Positions 50,920 to 60,810 of a stretch of 64,000 nt of DNA are shown piece by piece. Source of the stretch: Hyposmocoma kahamanoa (taxonomy: Eukaryota > Arthropoda > Insecta > Lepidoptera > Cosmopterigidae); assembly GCF_003589595.1 (NCBI RefSeq), contig NW_020653993.1, positions 1,644,905 through 1,708,904 on the forward strand, given 5' to 3'. The first letter of the stretch is position 1, and each line of letters opens with the position of its first letter. Made by a program: the position numbers and the translations under genes. A model generated the notes under the pieces. The model searched no databases. It was not told the DNA's origin and saw only the letters and a list, made by a program, of their open reading frames with translations.

Positions 50920-51155
50920 AAATTTTTATTGAATTGATATTCAATTATTTTTTGTGTAATTACTCCACTAGTTTGTTATAATTATTAATACAAAGCTCGA
51001 ACACTCAGAAAAAACACTCAGAAAAAATTCCTTTGATCCGGTCGGATTCGAACCGTAATTAAAAATTCGAAATTAAAAGTTCGAAAACGTAATTATAACA
51101 AACTAGTGGAGTAATTTCACAAAAAATAATTGAATATCAATTCAATAAAAAATTA
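50920..51155. mobile_element. Inverted pair of type 2 SINE tails
   Basis: 50920-51056 is minus-strand: a tail AATTGATATTCAATTATTTT, ACTCCACTAGTTTGTTATAA and the inverted B box GGTCGGATTCGAACCG. 51091-51155 is the same tail in plus orientation (TTATAACAAACTAGTGGAGT, AATTGAATATCAATTCAATA). The two tails form arms of about 62 bp with very few mismatches, separated by the partial head. Confidence 0.7.
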
Positions 51156-51164
51156 ATTAATACA

Positions 51165-51440
51165 GTGAATAGCGACATCTCTCGCCAGGACTGGTAGCTG
51201 TAAAGGTACTAACTGGGTGATAAATCTGTAATAGATTTCTCATAGATGGCGCTACGACTAAAAAGTCGTTGAAAGACCAAGTACAAAGACACGACGCAAG
51301 CACATAGAAGAATTCGTGAGGTCCGTTGGTTCGTTCCGTGGCTTAGTTAGTATAGCGTTCTGGCACGGTATGCAAGAAGACGTCGGTTCGAATCCGACCG
51401 GATCGAAGGAATTTTTTCTGAGTGTCCGATCTTTGTCAAT
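51165..51440 (+). mobile_element. tRNA-derived SINE (type 2), best copy
   Basis: TAGCGACATCTCTCGCCAGG, GCGCTACGACTAAAAAGTCG, then TTGAAAG, precede AATTCGTGAGGTCCGTTGGT. The head has an A box GTGGCTTAGTTAGTATAGCG and a B box GTCGGTTCGAATCCGACCGG. The tail is TTTTTTCTGAGTGTCCGATC, then TTTGT. A small palindrome (GACTAAAAAGTC) is upstream of the head. It sits immediately after an isolated plus tail of the same family. Confidence 0.75.
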
Positions 51441-51514
51441 TTTTAGGACTTTTCACACAGTATAGTTGGTAATCAGTGGTTAAACACTCACTCTTATGCG
51501 GTATCAACCAAAGC

Positions 51515-51675
51515 CTATTGAGGTTGACAAGTCCCACATGCATATAATTTCACCAGCACCCTTACTTTTGAAAACCGGAACACACTGATGCTCACATTAC
51601 TGCTTGGCGACAGAAATAGGTAAGGTGGCTGTACTTCCCAGGACGAACTCTTTCTCAAGGCGCTCTACTACTACT
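51515..51675 (+). mobile_element. Metulj-like SINE, 3' half
   Basis: TTGACAAGTCCCACATGCAT, TTACTTTTGAAAACCGGAAC, ACTGCTTGGCGACAGAAATA and TCAAGGCGCTCTACTACTAC. Confidence 0.8.
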
Positions 51676-52069
51676 ACTAAATCGTAGTAAATACGTCAGG
51701 AAACTATGAGTTTTACCGTACGAGAGAATTATTGTTAAGAGGCAAATATTTAAATATCGTGCAATGATTTTCTCCTCGCCTACTTCAAAGCCTACGTAAC
51801 ATTTCGCCTTTAAGTTTTCTCTGGAATAGTTTCTGCCAGTACAATAGTCTAGTCGCATTGTTTCGTCCCTAGTTCTCCAGGGACTGCAGTACCAAGTAGA
51901 TCTGCTCTGCGTCAAAATTACAGAAGTTGGGTTGGTTTTTGTGATATTTTAAGCGTTCGTAACGCTAAAAGCTTTCTGTGTGTACACCGAAAACAAGTTT
52001 TGTGGGGTTGAAAAAAATATATACTTTTAATTTTTGGTGGTTTTTAAATCAGGGAATGAACTCTCTCCA
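51676..52069. other. Unannotated stretch
   Basis: The minus-strand 86-codon open frame (51655-51915) is unrecognised. Confidence 0.35.
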
Positions 52070-52300
52070 TACCTATTTCTAACGCCAAGAAGTAATGTGA
52101 GGGTTAACTACTGCATACCGGTTTTGAAGGTATCTAAGGAAACCGGTCAAACCTTGTCTTATACTCACTAAGACGGGTGGTGTGGCCGTATCCATCAACT
52201 ATTGAAATTTCTGAGTGGTACTGCAATTGTTATGAATTGATGTATCGCTTACCACCACGGGCACGACTTGTTTCTCCCGTCATTTAGTAAAATAAAAAAA
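52070..52300 (-). mobile_element. Metulj-like SINE, diverged
   Basis: ACCTATTTCTAACGCCAAGA, ACCGGTTTTGAAGGTA, GAGTGGTACTGCAATTGTTA and CGACTTGTTTCTCCCGTCAT. The middle is heavily changed (CTCACTAAGACGGGTGGTGT). Confidence 0.7.
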
Positions 52301-52344
52301 AAATATTTATAGCGCCTGCGCCATTTAAACTAAGAGTATGAAAT

Positions 52345-52440
52345 ATAATAATAATAATTCTTTATTGACATGTATATACCCATATTAAATACAAATTACA
52401 ATTATATATAAACAATGTGTCGATTTGCATTCACGGAGTA
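52345..52440 (-). mobile_element. LINE 3' tail
   Basis: ATAATAATAATAATTCTTTA, then TTGACATG, is the inverse of an AATAAAGAATTATTATTAT tail, followed by an apparent 3' UTR. The family is not identified. Confidence 0.4.
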
Positions 52441-53221
52441 CATTTACAGAGGTGATTCTATATCCGAAATTAAACCCAAATAACAAAAAATAAATAAAAA
52501 AGAATAAAATTTCGTAAATAGCTATTTTATATTAAATTGCGGTGAACAAATTTGATCCAAAGGTTTTGAACATACATACAATAGCAAACATTTTGAACAA
52601 TGACCTTAAATGCGCAAAAAGAAACGCATTTTAGATCTATGTGGTGGTGGGGTGCGAGTAGCGACGGCGGGGAAGTGTATCGAGCGCGCGATTGGTAGTA
52701 GTAGTAGTATCCCATATAATGCCGATAATCTAAATACATTAAAATTATGATATTCATTGCGGATGTCCGAGTTGTGACATGGCCTAAAGGCGCGCTAGAA
52801 TAATTTATGAACCTTCCAGAAACAGACTGTAAGCAGAAACAGCAGCTAAGCTATTGTTTTTTAAAATATAACTTTGTTAAAATTCCAAAACGATGATATG
52901 CACTCAAGTGATCTTACTTATTAATAAACGGTTTACTTAAGTGCTTAACATCTTCAATGTCGTGCATTTGAGATGAATTTATTAATACGGTCTCAAATTA
53001 ATGCGTAATCTGTGAGATAATTTTTTGTACGGGGTCAAAGATACGTCAAGTTTGTCACGTAAAATTTAAATTTAACTCTATGACATTTCCGATAAGAACG
53101 GCCCAAAGTGTGAACCTTGATGTGCTCTTTTCTTTCGGGTTTACACGAGATTGATTGTTTTCATGCAGATTGTTTATTTTGTTAATAAATGTCATACAAT
53201 CATTGAAATAATATTTTATTA
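52441..53221. other. Unannotated stretch
   Basis: A short TAG/GTA run (52694-52710) and nothing else is recognised. Confidence 0.35.
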
Positions 53222-53545
53222 CAAAACACAAGACAATACATAAAATCAGCATTCGCTGATGTTAAAGTCAGACAATCCGCTGATATGTAAAAAACTTGCA
53301 TCAGGAACAACCCTACTACATACCAGGGTTGTTGCGAATATTAGCATCTGCATCCGCATCCGCGAATAATCTGCATAACATAAAGCTTTTTCATGGACAC
53401 AGATTCAGTAAGGATGTACATTTTTCGCGTTCTTTTTAAATACATAAAATCAGCATACGTATCTGTACCCGCTAATGTTTAGGTCAAAAATCAACATCCG
53501 CCGATGTGTAAAAAACCCTCATCAGCAACAACCCTGTAACACGTG
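53222..53545. mobile_element. hAT-like MITE plus adjacent partial copy
   Basis: The complete unit is about 53329-53541. It opens CAGGGTTGTTGCGAATATTA, then GCATCTGCATCCGC, and closes CATCAGCAACAACCCTG, so its 12-bp ends are inverted repeats. Directly before it, 53222-53313 repeats its 3' half (ATACATAAAATCAGCAT, GATATGTAAAAAACTTGCAT, then CAGGAACAACCCT). CAGGGTTGTTGC ends are typical of small hAT elements, but I could not find a clean 8-bp target duplication. Confidence 0.55.
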
Positions 53546-54235
53546 AGTTATCTAAAAAAACTGTAACAATAACTCCGTTTGGCGTTTGCAAAAAGGGGAC
53601 AAAAAATGTATGATAATGGCAGTATGATAAAAAGTTTTTTCCCAAATGCGCTGCCGAGTTCGTGAGAGATTCCCTTTGTGTCTCCTCACTTTCTTTGAAC
53701 CCGGGCCGACGTAATTTGCTTATAAAACGTTCTTTCTTTATTCAGTTTCAATTATGAAGCTTTGCACGACGTTTTGTTGTTTAGATGGACTTGAAAAAAT
53801 GTTATTTCAATGTTGAAACGTGTTGAGTTTGTTTAACTTTGAATTCAGTGAAACTTTGTTGATTTTTACTTCAGATACTCCCTGATTGGTATCAAAGCTG
53901 CCTACCATCGATTTAGAGTCACAGTACTGTGACGACGTCAATAAAAAGACACAAAGACTCGTATTATACATGGGTGCTGCGGTTCGTAAGATATAATGCC
54001 ATCAGATATAATTAATTTATGGTATACAGACACTCGACATAGTCTTGCGTGATATAAAGGGTATAATAGACGATCGATATAACAACTTTAAATCTAATAT
54101 ACCAATGCCATTTTATATAAACATTTCAGATATAATGAGTATAATGTATTATAAATATAATCCCAGTGTTTTTTAGGTGCAATGATGAGCGCAGCGAGCA
54201 GTATTGGGCTCAAAAATATATAAAAATAATCTTAT
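53546..54235. other. Unannotated stretch left of the Gypsy element
   Basis: 53990-54180 is rich in degenerate GATATAAT words (AGATATAATGCCATC, AGATATAATTAATT, CGATATAACAAC, AGATATAATGAGT). This is either a very old tandem array or a repeat family. ATGAGCGCAGCGAGCAG lies just before the LTR target site. Confidence 0.35.
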
Positions 54236-54379
54236 TGTATTGTTTGCACAATTAGTAGTTATAATTAGCACTGGATTTACTAATATCAAAATGCTCGTTT
54301 AATATATCACGGCCGAATGGCATTATTGACAGCTGTCAATCTCTTTGTGTTATCCTAGCTATCTTATAATAGCATAACA
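54236..54379 (-). repeat. 3' LTR of the Gypsy element
   Basis: It is 144 bp and, in element sense, starts TGTTATGC and ends GTGCAAACAATACA (TG...CA). By eye it differs from the other LTR at roughly 13 of 142 aligned positions plus one small indel. This implies an old insertion. Confidence 0.9.
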
Positions 54380-54588
54380 ATTCCTCCACCAATAGTTACA
54401 AATACTCAGTTTAACAAAAAATGAAAAAATCTCACCTATAATTATTATTAAACCAACTAATGTAACAAACATTTTAAAGTATAACTATTTATACACAGGA
54501 TTTGGGTTTCTTGTGGACCGTACATACCTGCGATACCTATCAATATTAAGCGAAACAGGGCGCACTTCGTCATTACTTACATCACAAT

Positions 54589-55065
54589 CTAAAAAAAGTC
54601 TTCGTGAGAAACAGATCTGACAATATCAACCGTGGTGGCAGGGCAGAGCTCCGGTGACTGATCTTCCTCCCCAATATTCACATTGGGTTCAAGTAAACCC
54701 GACGTAGAGTTTTGGGAGTCGGCCATAGTTTCTCCTTCATTCGAAATTACTTCAGTGTCTTCTGATTCAACTTCAACCCGAGGGCAAAAAACCTCACCTG
54801 TTCTACATTTATACAAAAGCAATTCGTCTATGTGTTTCCTTATAGTCAAATCTAAGTCTGTTATGTGGACTAAATATATGCGATTTCCCAGATTTTTTTT
54901 ACAAAACTGAACTCCCTCCTTCAGTGATAAACAACGCCGCCCCCTGTAAATCTTAACTTGTGAGATCTGTCTAGAACAAACATTTTGTTTAACCTGAGAC
55001 GACAACATCGGGGAAGGTGACGAGTATGACTCATTACCAAAGCTATTAGTAGTACAGTATGCCAT
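54589..55065 (-). pseudogene. Gypsy pol, C-terminal integrase/tail region
   Basis: This is an open frame of 158 codons. Its central part (LKEGVQFCKKNLGNRIYLVH, then ITDLDLTIRKHIDELLLYKC) resembles the post-catalytic C-terminal domain of Gypsy integrases that ends in a .RRH.DQL-like motif. It is followed by an acidic, Ser/Glu-rich tail (EVESEDTEVISNEGETMADS). Confidence 0.7.
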
Positions 55066-55364
55066 TTCAACAGATCGAAACGACAGCGCAAGGACCGACC
55101 CATCATCAGCTGTGCCGCAGAGTAACCGGTTGTGGAATGAACGGAATTCCTAATATCAAACAATAACTTATTTATTCTTTGGCTAAGACTTGACTTGTCA
55201 TTATTATTATTTGATAGAATAATTTTAATACCCTTTTTTAGGTGTTTGACGCATATCTCCGCTTGCCCGGAACCGCTTGGGGAACTCGTTAATTGTTTTA
55301 TGCCATTCATAACGAAGAAGGTTTCAAATTCTTTTGAACAGAAATTGGTCTCATTATCCGTCAC
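54921..55364 (-). pseudogene. Gypsy integrase, second catalytic Asp and Glu region
   Basis: TDNETNFCSKEFETFFVMNG carries the second catalytic Asp. GSGQAEICVKHLKKGIK carries the Glu (family N/G..AER.V...K). The frame then continues with a ...QRINKLLFDIRNSVHSTTGY..AQLMMGR box. It overlaps the next segment by a frameshift. Confidence 0.8.
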
Positions 55365-55979
55365 TATACCTGCATGTTACCGAACCTACTATTCACGTAC
55401 ATTACTTTAGCAACAATTGCTTTCGTATGAGTAATTTGCGTTTGAAAACACTCAACCCATTTAGAGAAAGCCTCCACGATTACAAGGAATTGCCTACCCT
55501 CTATTGTAAACATGTCCATATGTACTCGCTGCCAAGGGCGCTCCGGGTAAGGCCAGGGCGTGAATGGCGTACGTGGCGGAGCGGATCGCATAGCGTTATA
55601 TATTATGCATGCACCAATTTTTTCTTCGATATGTGTATCTATATTAGGCCACCATGTCCGCGACCTCGTTTCTGATTTAGTCTTAACCACGCAAAAGTAA
55701 GAACCATGCAATTCGTCCAAAATTTGTTCTCTAAACTCGACGGAATTATTAATTTGTGCTCTCTTGAAACACAACCGTCTTCAACGTTAAGTTCAAACCT
55801 ACAATTATAGACGGCTTCAATTCTTCGAATGGCAAGTTTCGTGGCCACCCTTTTACGATATAATCCTTCACCCGACTGAGAACGCTATCCGCGTTGGTCT
55901 CAGACTTCACGTTTGATAATGTAACCGGTTTCAGGATGCTGTCCGAAAAATAATTAATGTATAAACAAGTGTCTGCCAT
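55364..55979 (-). pseudogene. Gypsy integrase, zinc-binding domain and first catalytic Asp
   Basis: Pieces in three frames read NADSVLSRVKDYIVKGWP, RFELNVEDGCVSREHKLIIP and EQILDELHGSYFCVVKTKSE, then WWPNIDTHIEEKIGACIIYN. After these come PERPWQRVHMDMFTIEGRQF and EAFSKWVECF. In the HHCC box the second His (family LH.GHFG) is Tyr and the last Cys (C..C) is Tyr. The first catalytic Asp (HMD) remains. Confidence 0.8.
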
Positions 55980-56014
55980 CGAGTCGAGTGAAACGGTCTT
56001 TGACGAAGTACTTG

Positions 56015-56429
56015 CTATCGATCGAGGGAAAGAAAATCAGCAACATTATGTTCACTTTTAATATACTCGATATTAAAATTATAAGCAGATAAGAATAATG
56101 CGTACCGTTGTAAACGATTTGACGCTAGTTCTGGAATGCCTTTTTTTATCGCCGAAAGTTGTAATAAGAGGCTTGTGATCGATTCGAAGAATGAAAAGCA
56201 CTGTGCGATCATATAAATAATGATGGAATTTTTTTATAGCAAATACAATACTCGCAGCTTCCTTCTGTATCTGGACGTAATTACACTCCGCTCTGGAGAG
56301 CGAACGCGAGGCGTAAGGGACGACGTGCTCCGCGCCGCGTGAATTTCGAGGATTGAGTACACTAGCCGTATTAGGTATAAAGCATCTATAATAATTGACT
56401 AAACCTAAAAATGACTTTAACTCACTCAC
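56015..56429 (-). pseudogene. Gypsy RNase H domain
   Basis: SELKSFLGLVNYYRCFIPNT leads from the thumb/connection. VPYASRSLSRAECNYVQIQK, then EAASIVFAIKKFHHYLY and IDHKPLITTF form the RNase H core. A frameshifted end, ASNRLQRYALFLSAYNFNIE, then YIKSEHNVADFLSLDR, is the typical domain end. The segment usually carrying the first RNase H Asp is deleted between VLNPRN and AEHVVPYASR. Confidence 0.85.
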
Positions 56430-56449
56430 ATTTTTGGGTCGCTGACAAT

Positions 56450-57244
56450 TTAAAATAGCCTCGACATATCACGTTTATCAATTATAAATCCTAAATACTC
56501 GACTGATGTTTTAAACAACTCACACTTGTCTCGTTTTAAACGCATACCTGCTGCTTCAAGTCTTTCCAGAACTTGATTTAACCTTTTTATATGAATATTT
56601 CGATCTTGATCTGTTACTAATATGTCGTCGATAAATATACACACCCCTCGATATCACCCAACAGGCACTCTAAAGCCCGTTAGTTAACCCAAACACCAGC
56701 CTATTATACCTGAACAATCCTTTATGTTTATGCAAGTCAAATTTCTGGACTCGTCTAACTCCAGCTGATTATAGGCCCTAGAGAGATCCAACTTTGAAAA
56801 TTCCTCTCCTCCATAAAATTTTGCAAATAAATCCTCGATACGCGGAATAGGATAATTATCTATATACAATGCTTTGTTTAGAGTAACGGAATAGTCACCA
56901 CAAATTCTTATATTACCATCTGCATGCAGCACTGGCACTATTGGGGTGGCTATGTCCGCATGATCAACTTTGTCTAAAATTCCTAATGCTACTAAACGTT
57001 GAATCTCCCTATCTACCTTATCCTTTAAAGGCAACGGAACAGGTCGGGGCTTGAAAAATTGTAAAGGAATATCCGTCTTTACCTTTAACGTCACCTTATA
57101 TTTATTAAATGGGCCCAATTCATCAGAGAACAAAGTTGAGAATTTATTCAGTATTTTAGTACTTAAACAATCTTCCTCTATGTTGTGAATTGATGAACTA
57201 CAAATTTGCAACTTAAATTCACTAAAGAAATCACGACCCAACAA
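56450..57244 (-). pseudogene. Gypsy reverse transcriptase
   Basis: FKPRPVPLPLKDKVDREIQR, then GDYSVTLNKALYIDNYPIPR and EEFSKLDLSRAYNQLELDES include the first catalytic Asp (LDL). A damaged stretch around 56645-56700 carries a stop and an in-frame deletion. It is followed by FIDDILVTDQDRNIHIKRLN with the Asp-Asp pair, then KCELFKTSVEYLGFIID. The polymerase core is therefore present but split. Confidence 0.9.
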
Positions 57245-57504
57245 AACAGGCCGTTGATTTTTTGTCGCAATAACAAAAAAAAAACGATTTCTTTGCTACA
57301 TTTTTCATAAGTGACGGGTAATGTGACCATTCCTTTAGGTGGCATCTTACTGTTATTATAACATTTTAACGTAATGCTAGATGACTTTAGTTTGTATTTA
57401 GAAAAGTATTTTTCGTAGGTTTCAAGGGACATAATTGAAACTGCGCTCCCGCTGTCTATTTCACACGTAATGGACTCGCTTGCTATCGTCACCAACTGTC
57501 GCAT
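57178..57504 (-). pseudogene. Gypsy aspartic protease
   Basis: MRQLVTIASESITCEIDSGS, then AVSIMSLETYEKYF contains the catalytic DSG triad of a retropepsin. It is followed by LKCYNNSKMPPKGMVTLPVT. The frame runs out of register at 57244, where the reverse transcriptase continues in another frame. Confidence 0.85.
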
Positions 57505-57583
57505 CGGCTCACCATTAGCTGTCGTAATGTTATAAATATGCGAACCTTCGACAATGTTGTCGTGATCTTCCGATATGAAGTTA

Positions 57584-58309
57584 TTACGCCGTTGTTGTGA
57601 TTTTCACATTCTCTTTAAATGAATAGTTTATAAAACGACACTGATCTTTAGTATGATTGGTATAACCACACACTTCGCAAGATACACCTTTTTGTTTACG
57701 TTGTGGGCGCTCCGTGCGCACTGCATAAACTGAAGCCCCCGGAGCGGCCGCCTGGGTGCATTGCAGCGCCAACATCGCACAACGGACACTTTGTACCAAC
57801 TGCAACGCTTTATCTAAGGTCAATGTGTCTATGCATTCTGCAAACAATTTCTCTTTTTCTCTTACATTTTCCAATCCTAATACGAAACGGTCGCGCAAGG
57901 CTGTCTCCAGTTCACTAACGAATGTACAATATTTGGCTAGGCTTCGTACTCGCGCAACTCAATCTGTCAAATCCTCTCTTGGACGCTGTTCCGCTTTATA
58001 AAATATATAACGTCCCGCAAAGGTACTTCTCTTAGGAGTAAAATGAGCATCCAACCACGCTAATAGTTTCTTTTACTCTGTATCATCTAGCTCCTTAGGC
58101 GCCACTAAGTCTCGGAGAATGCGGTAAGTGTCCTCTGATTGCGCGCTCAATAATAATATTGCCCGACGTTTTGCTGCTGTCTTGTCCGTTTGCTCAGAAA
58201 TATCATTAACTGTACAAAATTGAGACAGCCTGCTCGTGAAAATACTTCACTCGTGTATTCCATGATCATAACTGAGACTGCCGCCGAACATTACATTTGC
58301 ACCTTCCAT
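57584..58309 (-). pseudogene. Gypsy gag with zinc knuckle
   Basis: One frame of 241 codons runs from an ATG at 58309 to a stop at 57584, interrupted by stops at 58247-58249, 58073-58075 and 57959-57961. Recognisable parts are AKRRAILLLSAQSEDTYRIL, DAHFTPKRSTFAGRYIFYKA, LETALRDRFVLGL and the CCHC knuckle CEVCGYTNHTKDQC. The last of the three stops sits where the family has a Trp before AARVR. The reading frame is otherwise not shifted. Confidence 0.85.
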
Positions 58310-58389
58310 CCTTATAATGTTGTTTCTTTTCAACCAAATTATTGAAAATAACGTTCATACACACGTAGATAACGATCTCGTTGCCAATT

Positions 58390-58535
58390 TGTAGTGTTTG
58401 CACAATTAGTAGTTATAATTAAAACACTGGATTTACTGATATCAAAATGCACGTTTAATATCTCACGGCCGAATGACATTATTGACAGCTGTCAATTTTT
58501 TTGTGTAACCCTTGCAATCTTATAATAACATAACA
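58390..58535 (-). repeat. 5' LTR of the Gypsy element
   Basis: It is 146 bp, opens TGTTATGTTA and closes TGCAAACACTACA in element sense. It is followed inward by AAT and the TGGCAACGAG primer-site candidate, and outward by the CTTAT duplication. Confidence 0.9.
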
Positions 58536-58540
58536 CTTAT

Positions 58541-58759
58541 AGAACTGATAATTCTCCTAGGTTAGGTTAGATTAGAACTGCCAACATAACGGTGCCCAAG
58601 TCGAGCGAGCGCAGCGAGAGTGCCGCGGCAGCGGCCGGCGGAGCGCCAATACCAAATTTCATAGCGAAATCAGTTGGTATTTCGATGAGAAATCCTATTT
58701 GTAAAACGAAATAATGTGTTATATTGTTTAATATATTATACTGGTAATACTTATACTCC
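58541..58759. other. GC-rich short stretch
   Basis: GTCGAGCGAGCGCAGCGAGA, then GTGCCGCGGCAGCGGCCGGC, then GGAGCGCC (58597-58645), is a GC island in AT-rich DNA. TAGGTTAGGTTAGATTAG at 58559 has two telomere-like TTAGG words, too few to call. Confidence 0.4.
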
Positions 58760-58918
58760 CACCTTGGAACATAAGTTGAAAAGTCGGGTCTTTTCACCGT
58801 CACAATTACCCTTCTAAACTGGAACGCAGAAATGCTCACATTACTGCCTGGCGGCAAAAATATGTAAGGTGGCAGTACTTCCCGAACGAAAGCTTTCACA
58901 GGGAGCTCTACTTTTATA
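58760..58918 (+). mobile_element. Metulj-like SINE, 3' half
   Basis: ACCTTGGAACATAAGTTGAA, ATTACTGCCTGGCGGCAAAA and TTTCACAGGGAGCTCTACTT. Confidence 0.75.
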
Positions 58919-59389
58919 TAAGATTAGAGACTGCGTCAAACACCTTGACATGAAAGAAACGTTACATGAATTTGAATCTATAAAACATACCTCTATGTCC
59001 GGAACACTCCATATTTATGCCATTGATATATAAACCATTTGCATAAACCGCTTTACTTCCTGCTTCCAAATGCGTATGGCAAAGAAATGGAATCTATTTC
59101 AGTGTTTGTTGAAAACTAAAATTTAGGGTTGTTCACTTTTTTTAGATTAACGTGTAATGTATTCTGACACATCGTCGCGTAATATCGGGTGAGATTGTAG
59201 CTAAGCGTTTGTCTAAAAGTGTGTCTATTTTAAACCATCGATACAAAAAGAGAGTAGTTCTAACTTAGAAGCCTTTGCTTATGTGTCTGTGTGCCATAAC
59301 ATATATACACATACACAGGTTGTATACAAGTTGACTTGTAATAAAGTATATTTTCACTATGTTCGGCTGAACATTAGGCATAAGAACAT
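58919..59389. other. Unannotated stretch
   Basis: No recognised feature. Confidence 0.4.
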
Positions 59390-59572
59390 ATTAACGCACA
59401 CACTCAATATAGCCCCGCATTAAGGAAACCCGGTGTCGCCGGTGCCATGGACGTACACATAGACAACAACAAATTACACCCAAACTCACTAGTGAAATAA
59501 ATGTAGGTCATAAAAATATTAAATAAACAAATATCCCGCCCCGGCAATCGAACCTGGGACCTGCCAAGGAGG
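59390..59572 (-). mobile_element. tRNA-derived SINE (type 1)
   Basis: TAACGCACACACTCAATATA, then GCCCCGCATTA, ACATAGACAACAACAAATTA, and the inverted B box CCCGGCAATCGAACCTGGGA-like text. The A-box end is deleted after GGGACCTGCCAAGGAGGCAG. A 13-bp insertion (AATAAACAAATAT) lies before the head. Confidence 0.75.
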
Positions 59573-59769
59573 CAGTTCATTGAACCATACTAATGGTAAT
59601 ACTAACATATTACAAGGTGTGTTATGTTACTAACTTACTTATAACTTGTATGGATTCTATTGTCTGACAATAAATTATTTTTATATTTATTTATTTTTAT
59701 TGAAAGTATATTATGGTTTTTTCTACTCACGTGCATTTCAATATACTAAACTAGGGGTGTAACCTGTTT
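59573..59769. other. Unannotated stretch
   Basis: No recognised feature. Confidence 0.35.
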
Positions 59770-60215
59770 TTTAACCGACTTTAAAAAAGGTTTTTTTTGT
59801 ATGTATGTTACGCGATAACTCCGGTATTTGTGAACCGATTTTCATGATTCTTTTTTTTGTTGGAAAGGGGGTACTTCTCCGGGGAGTGGTCCCATTTCAT
59901 TTTGAAGAAAATCATCCACCTCTAAGGGTGGCTGTTCACGCATGAATATTCATTTTTATAAATAGCGCCTAAATTTTACTTAAGGAGCAATTATTTTAAT
60001 GGTTGATTTTGCTATTTCTTCAATTCTAGGCGTTTTCCTCTCAATATACTTCGAGTAGTGAGAACCGATTTTTATTATCTCCGGTGTCAAGTCCCGTATA
60101 GTGGCGAACTAGGGAATATTTCAATAAAACTTAGCAAATAGATGTAATTCCACGTACTTTTGAGGTTGGTTTTTTGTAGTACTCGCTACTGAGATTATTA
60201 ATAATATCAATCATC
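59770..60215 (-). repeat. Interspersed repeat A, full-length minus copy
   Basis: TTAACCGACTTTAAAAAAGG opens it. GTTACGCGATAACTCCGGTA, CATCCACCTCTAAGGGTGGC and GAACCGATTTTTATTATCTC lie inside, and CACGTACTTTTGAGGTTGGT, then TTTTTGTAGTACTCGCTACT, then GAGATTATTA, closes it. Both terminal regions are preserved, which makes this one of the two best family A copies, with 9790-10238. Confidence 0.75.
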
Positions 60216-60229
60216 GAAATCGGTTGGCA

Positions 60230-60272
60230 AATGTCAAAAACACACGAATAAGAACGTCATCCTTTTTTGAAG
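60230..60272 (+). repeat. Repeat A right-end fragment at the gap
   Basis: AAAAACACACGAATAAGAAC, then GTCATCCTTTTTTGAAG, runs into the Ns. The rest of the right end is in the gap. Confidence 0.5.
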
Positions 60273-60282
60273 NNNNNNNNNN
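60273..60282. other. Assembly gap (10 N)
   Basis: This is a run of ten N characters. The true gap size is unknown, since ten is often an arbitrary filler length. Confidence 0.95.
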
Positions 60283-60534
60283 GAGCTAGATATCTAGGTC
60301 CCGTGGGTTCGCTACGGCGAAATGGCTAGCACTGCACTGTCGTTTAACTTAGTCTGAAGACGGAAGAAAATATAAAATTTGCTAGGACTATTTTGATGTT
60401 TAACTCTACATTTTATTATGAAGAAAGAGCTAGCAGGAGCAGTGTATTCTTATTCACTGATTCTCATTCGATGCTTACAACAGAAATATTTAAAAAAAAA
60501 ATGTTTCGACTTTATTTCACTTATACTGAAGTAG
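60283..60534. other. Unannotated stretch after the gap
   Basis: No recognised feature. Confidence 0.35.
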
Positions 60535-60810
60535 CTCCTTGTGAAAGATTTCATCCAGGAAAGTACTGCCTGCCCTCTTCCCTATCTCTCCTGCCAAGCA
60601 GTAATGTAAGATTTACTGCGTTCCGGTTTAAAAAGGTCAGGTTCAAAAATTACAGGCACATACGACTTGTCAACTTATGTCTCAGGGTAACTGGCAGTAC
60701 TCCTCAGATCTTAGCGTTTTAAAGCTCTGAGTAGCACTGCAACTGTTATGGACAGGCGCGTCACTTACCATCAGGCGCAGTACTTGTTCGTCCGATCACT
60801 TGATAATATA
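60535..60810 (-). mobile_element. Metulj-like SINE, near full length
   Basis: From CTTGTGAAAGATTTCATCCA through CTCTCCTGCCAAGCAGTAAT and TCAACTTATGTCTCAGGGTA to CTTGTTCGTCCGATCACTTG, then ATAATATAAA. A short duplication-like stretch, CTTCCCTATCTC, is present in the 3' third. Confidence 0.8.

Larger units (their letters stand above)
54236..58535 (-). mobile_element. Ty3/Gypsy LTR retrotransposon, full length, decayed
   Basis: Two direct LTRs (54236-54379, 58390-58535) flank gag and pol remnants on the minus strand in the order gag, protease, reverse transcriptase, RNase H, integrase. The 5-bp direct repeat CTTAT lies at both outer edges (54231-54235, 58536-58540). A putative primer-binding site starting TGGCAACGAG follows the 5' LTR after AAT. 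A purine-rich tract, GGTGGAGGAA, precedes the 3' LTR. The protein pattern resembles insect elements annotated as K02A2.6-like. No env-like frame was seen. Gag has three in-frame stops and pol has many frameshifts, so it is not functional. Confidence 0.9.

Noticed and set aside
54236..58535. Endogenous retrovirus with an envelope gene
   Set aside because: The frame after integrase is the pol C-terminus with an acidic tail. No signal peptide, transmembrane or envelope-like segment lies between pol and the LTR.
58559..58580. Telomeric (TTAGG)n array
   Set aside because: Only about two units are present, which is common by chance in insect DNA.
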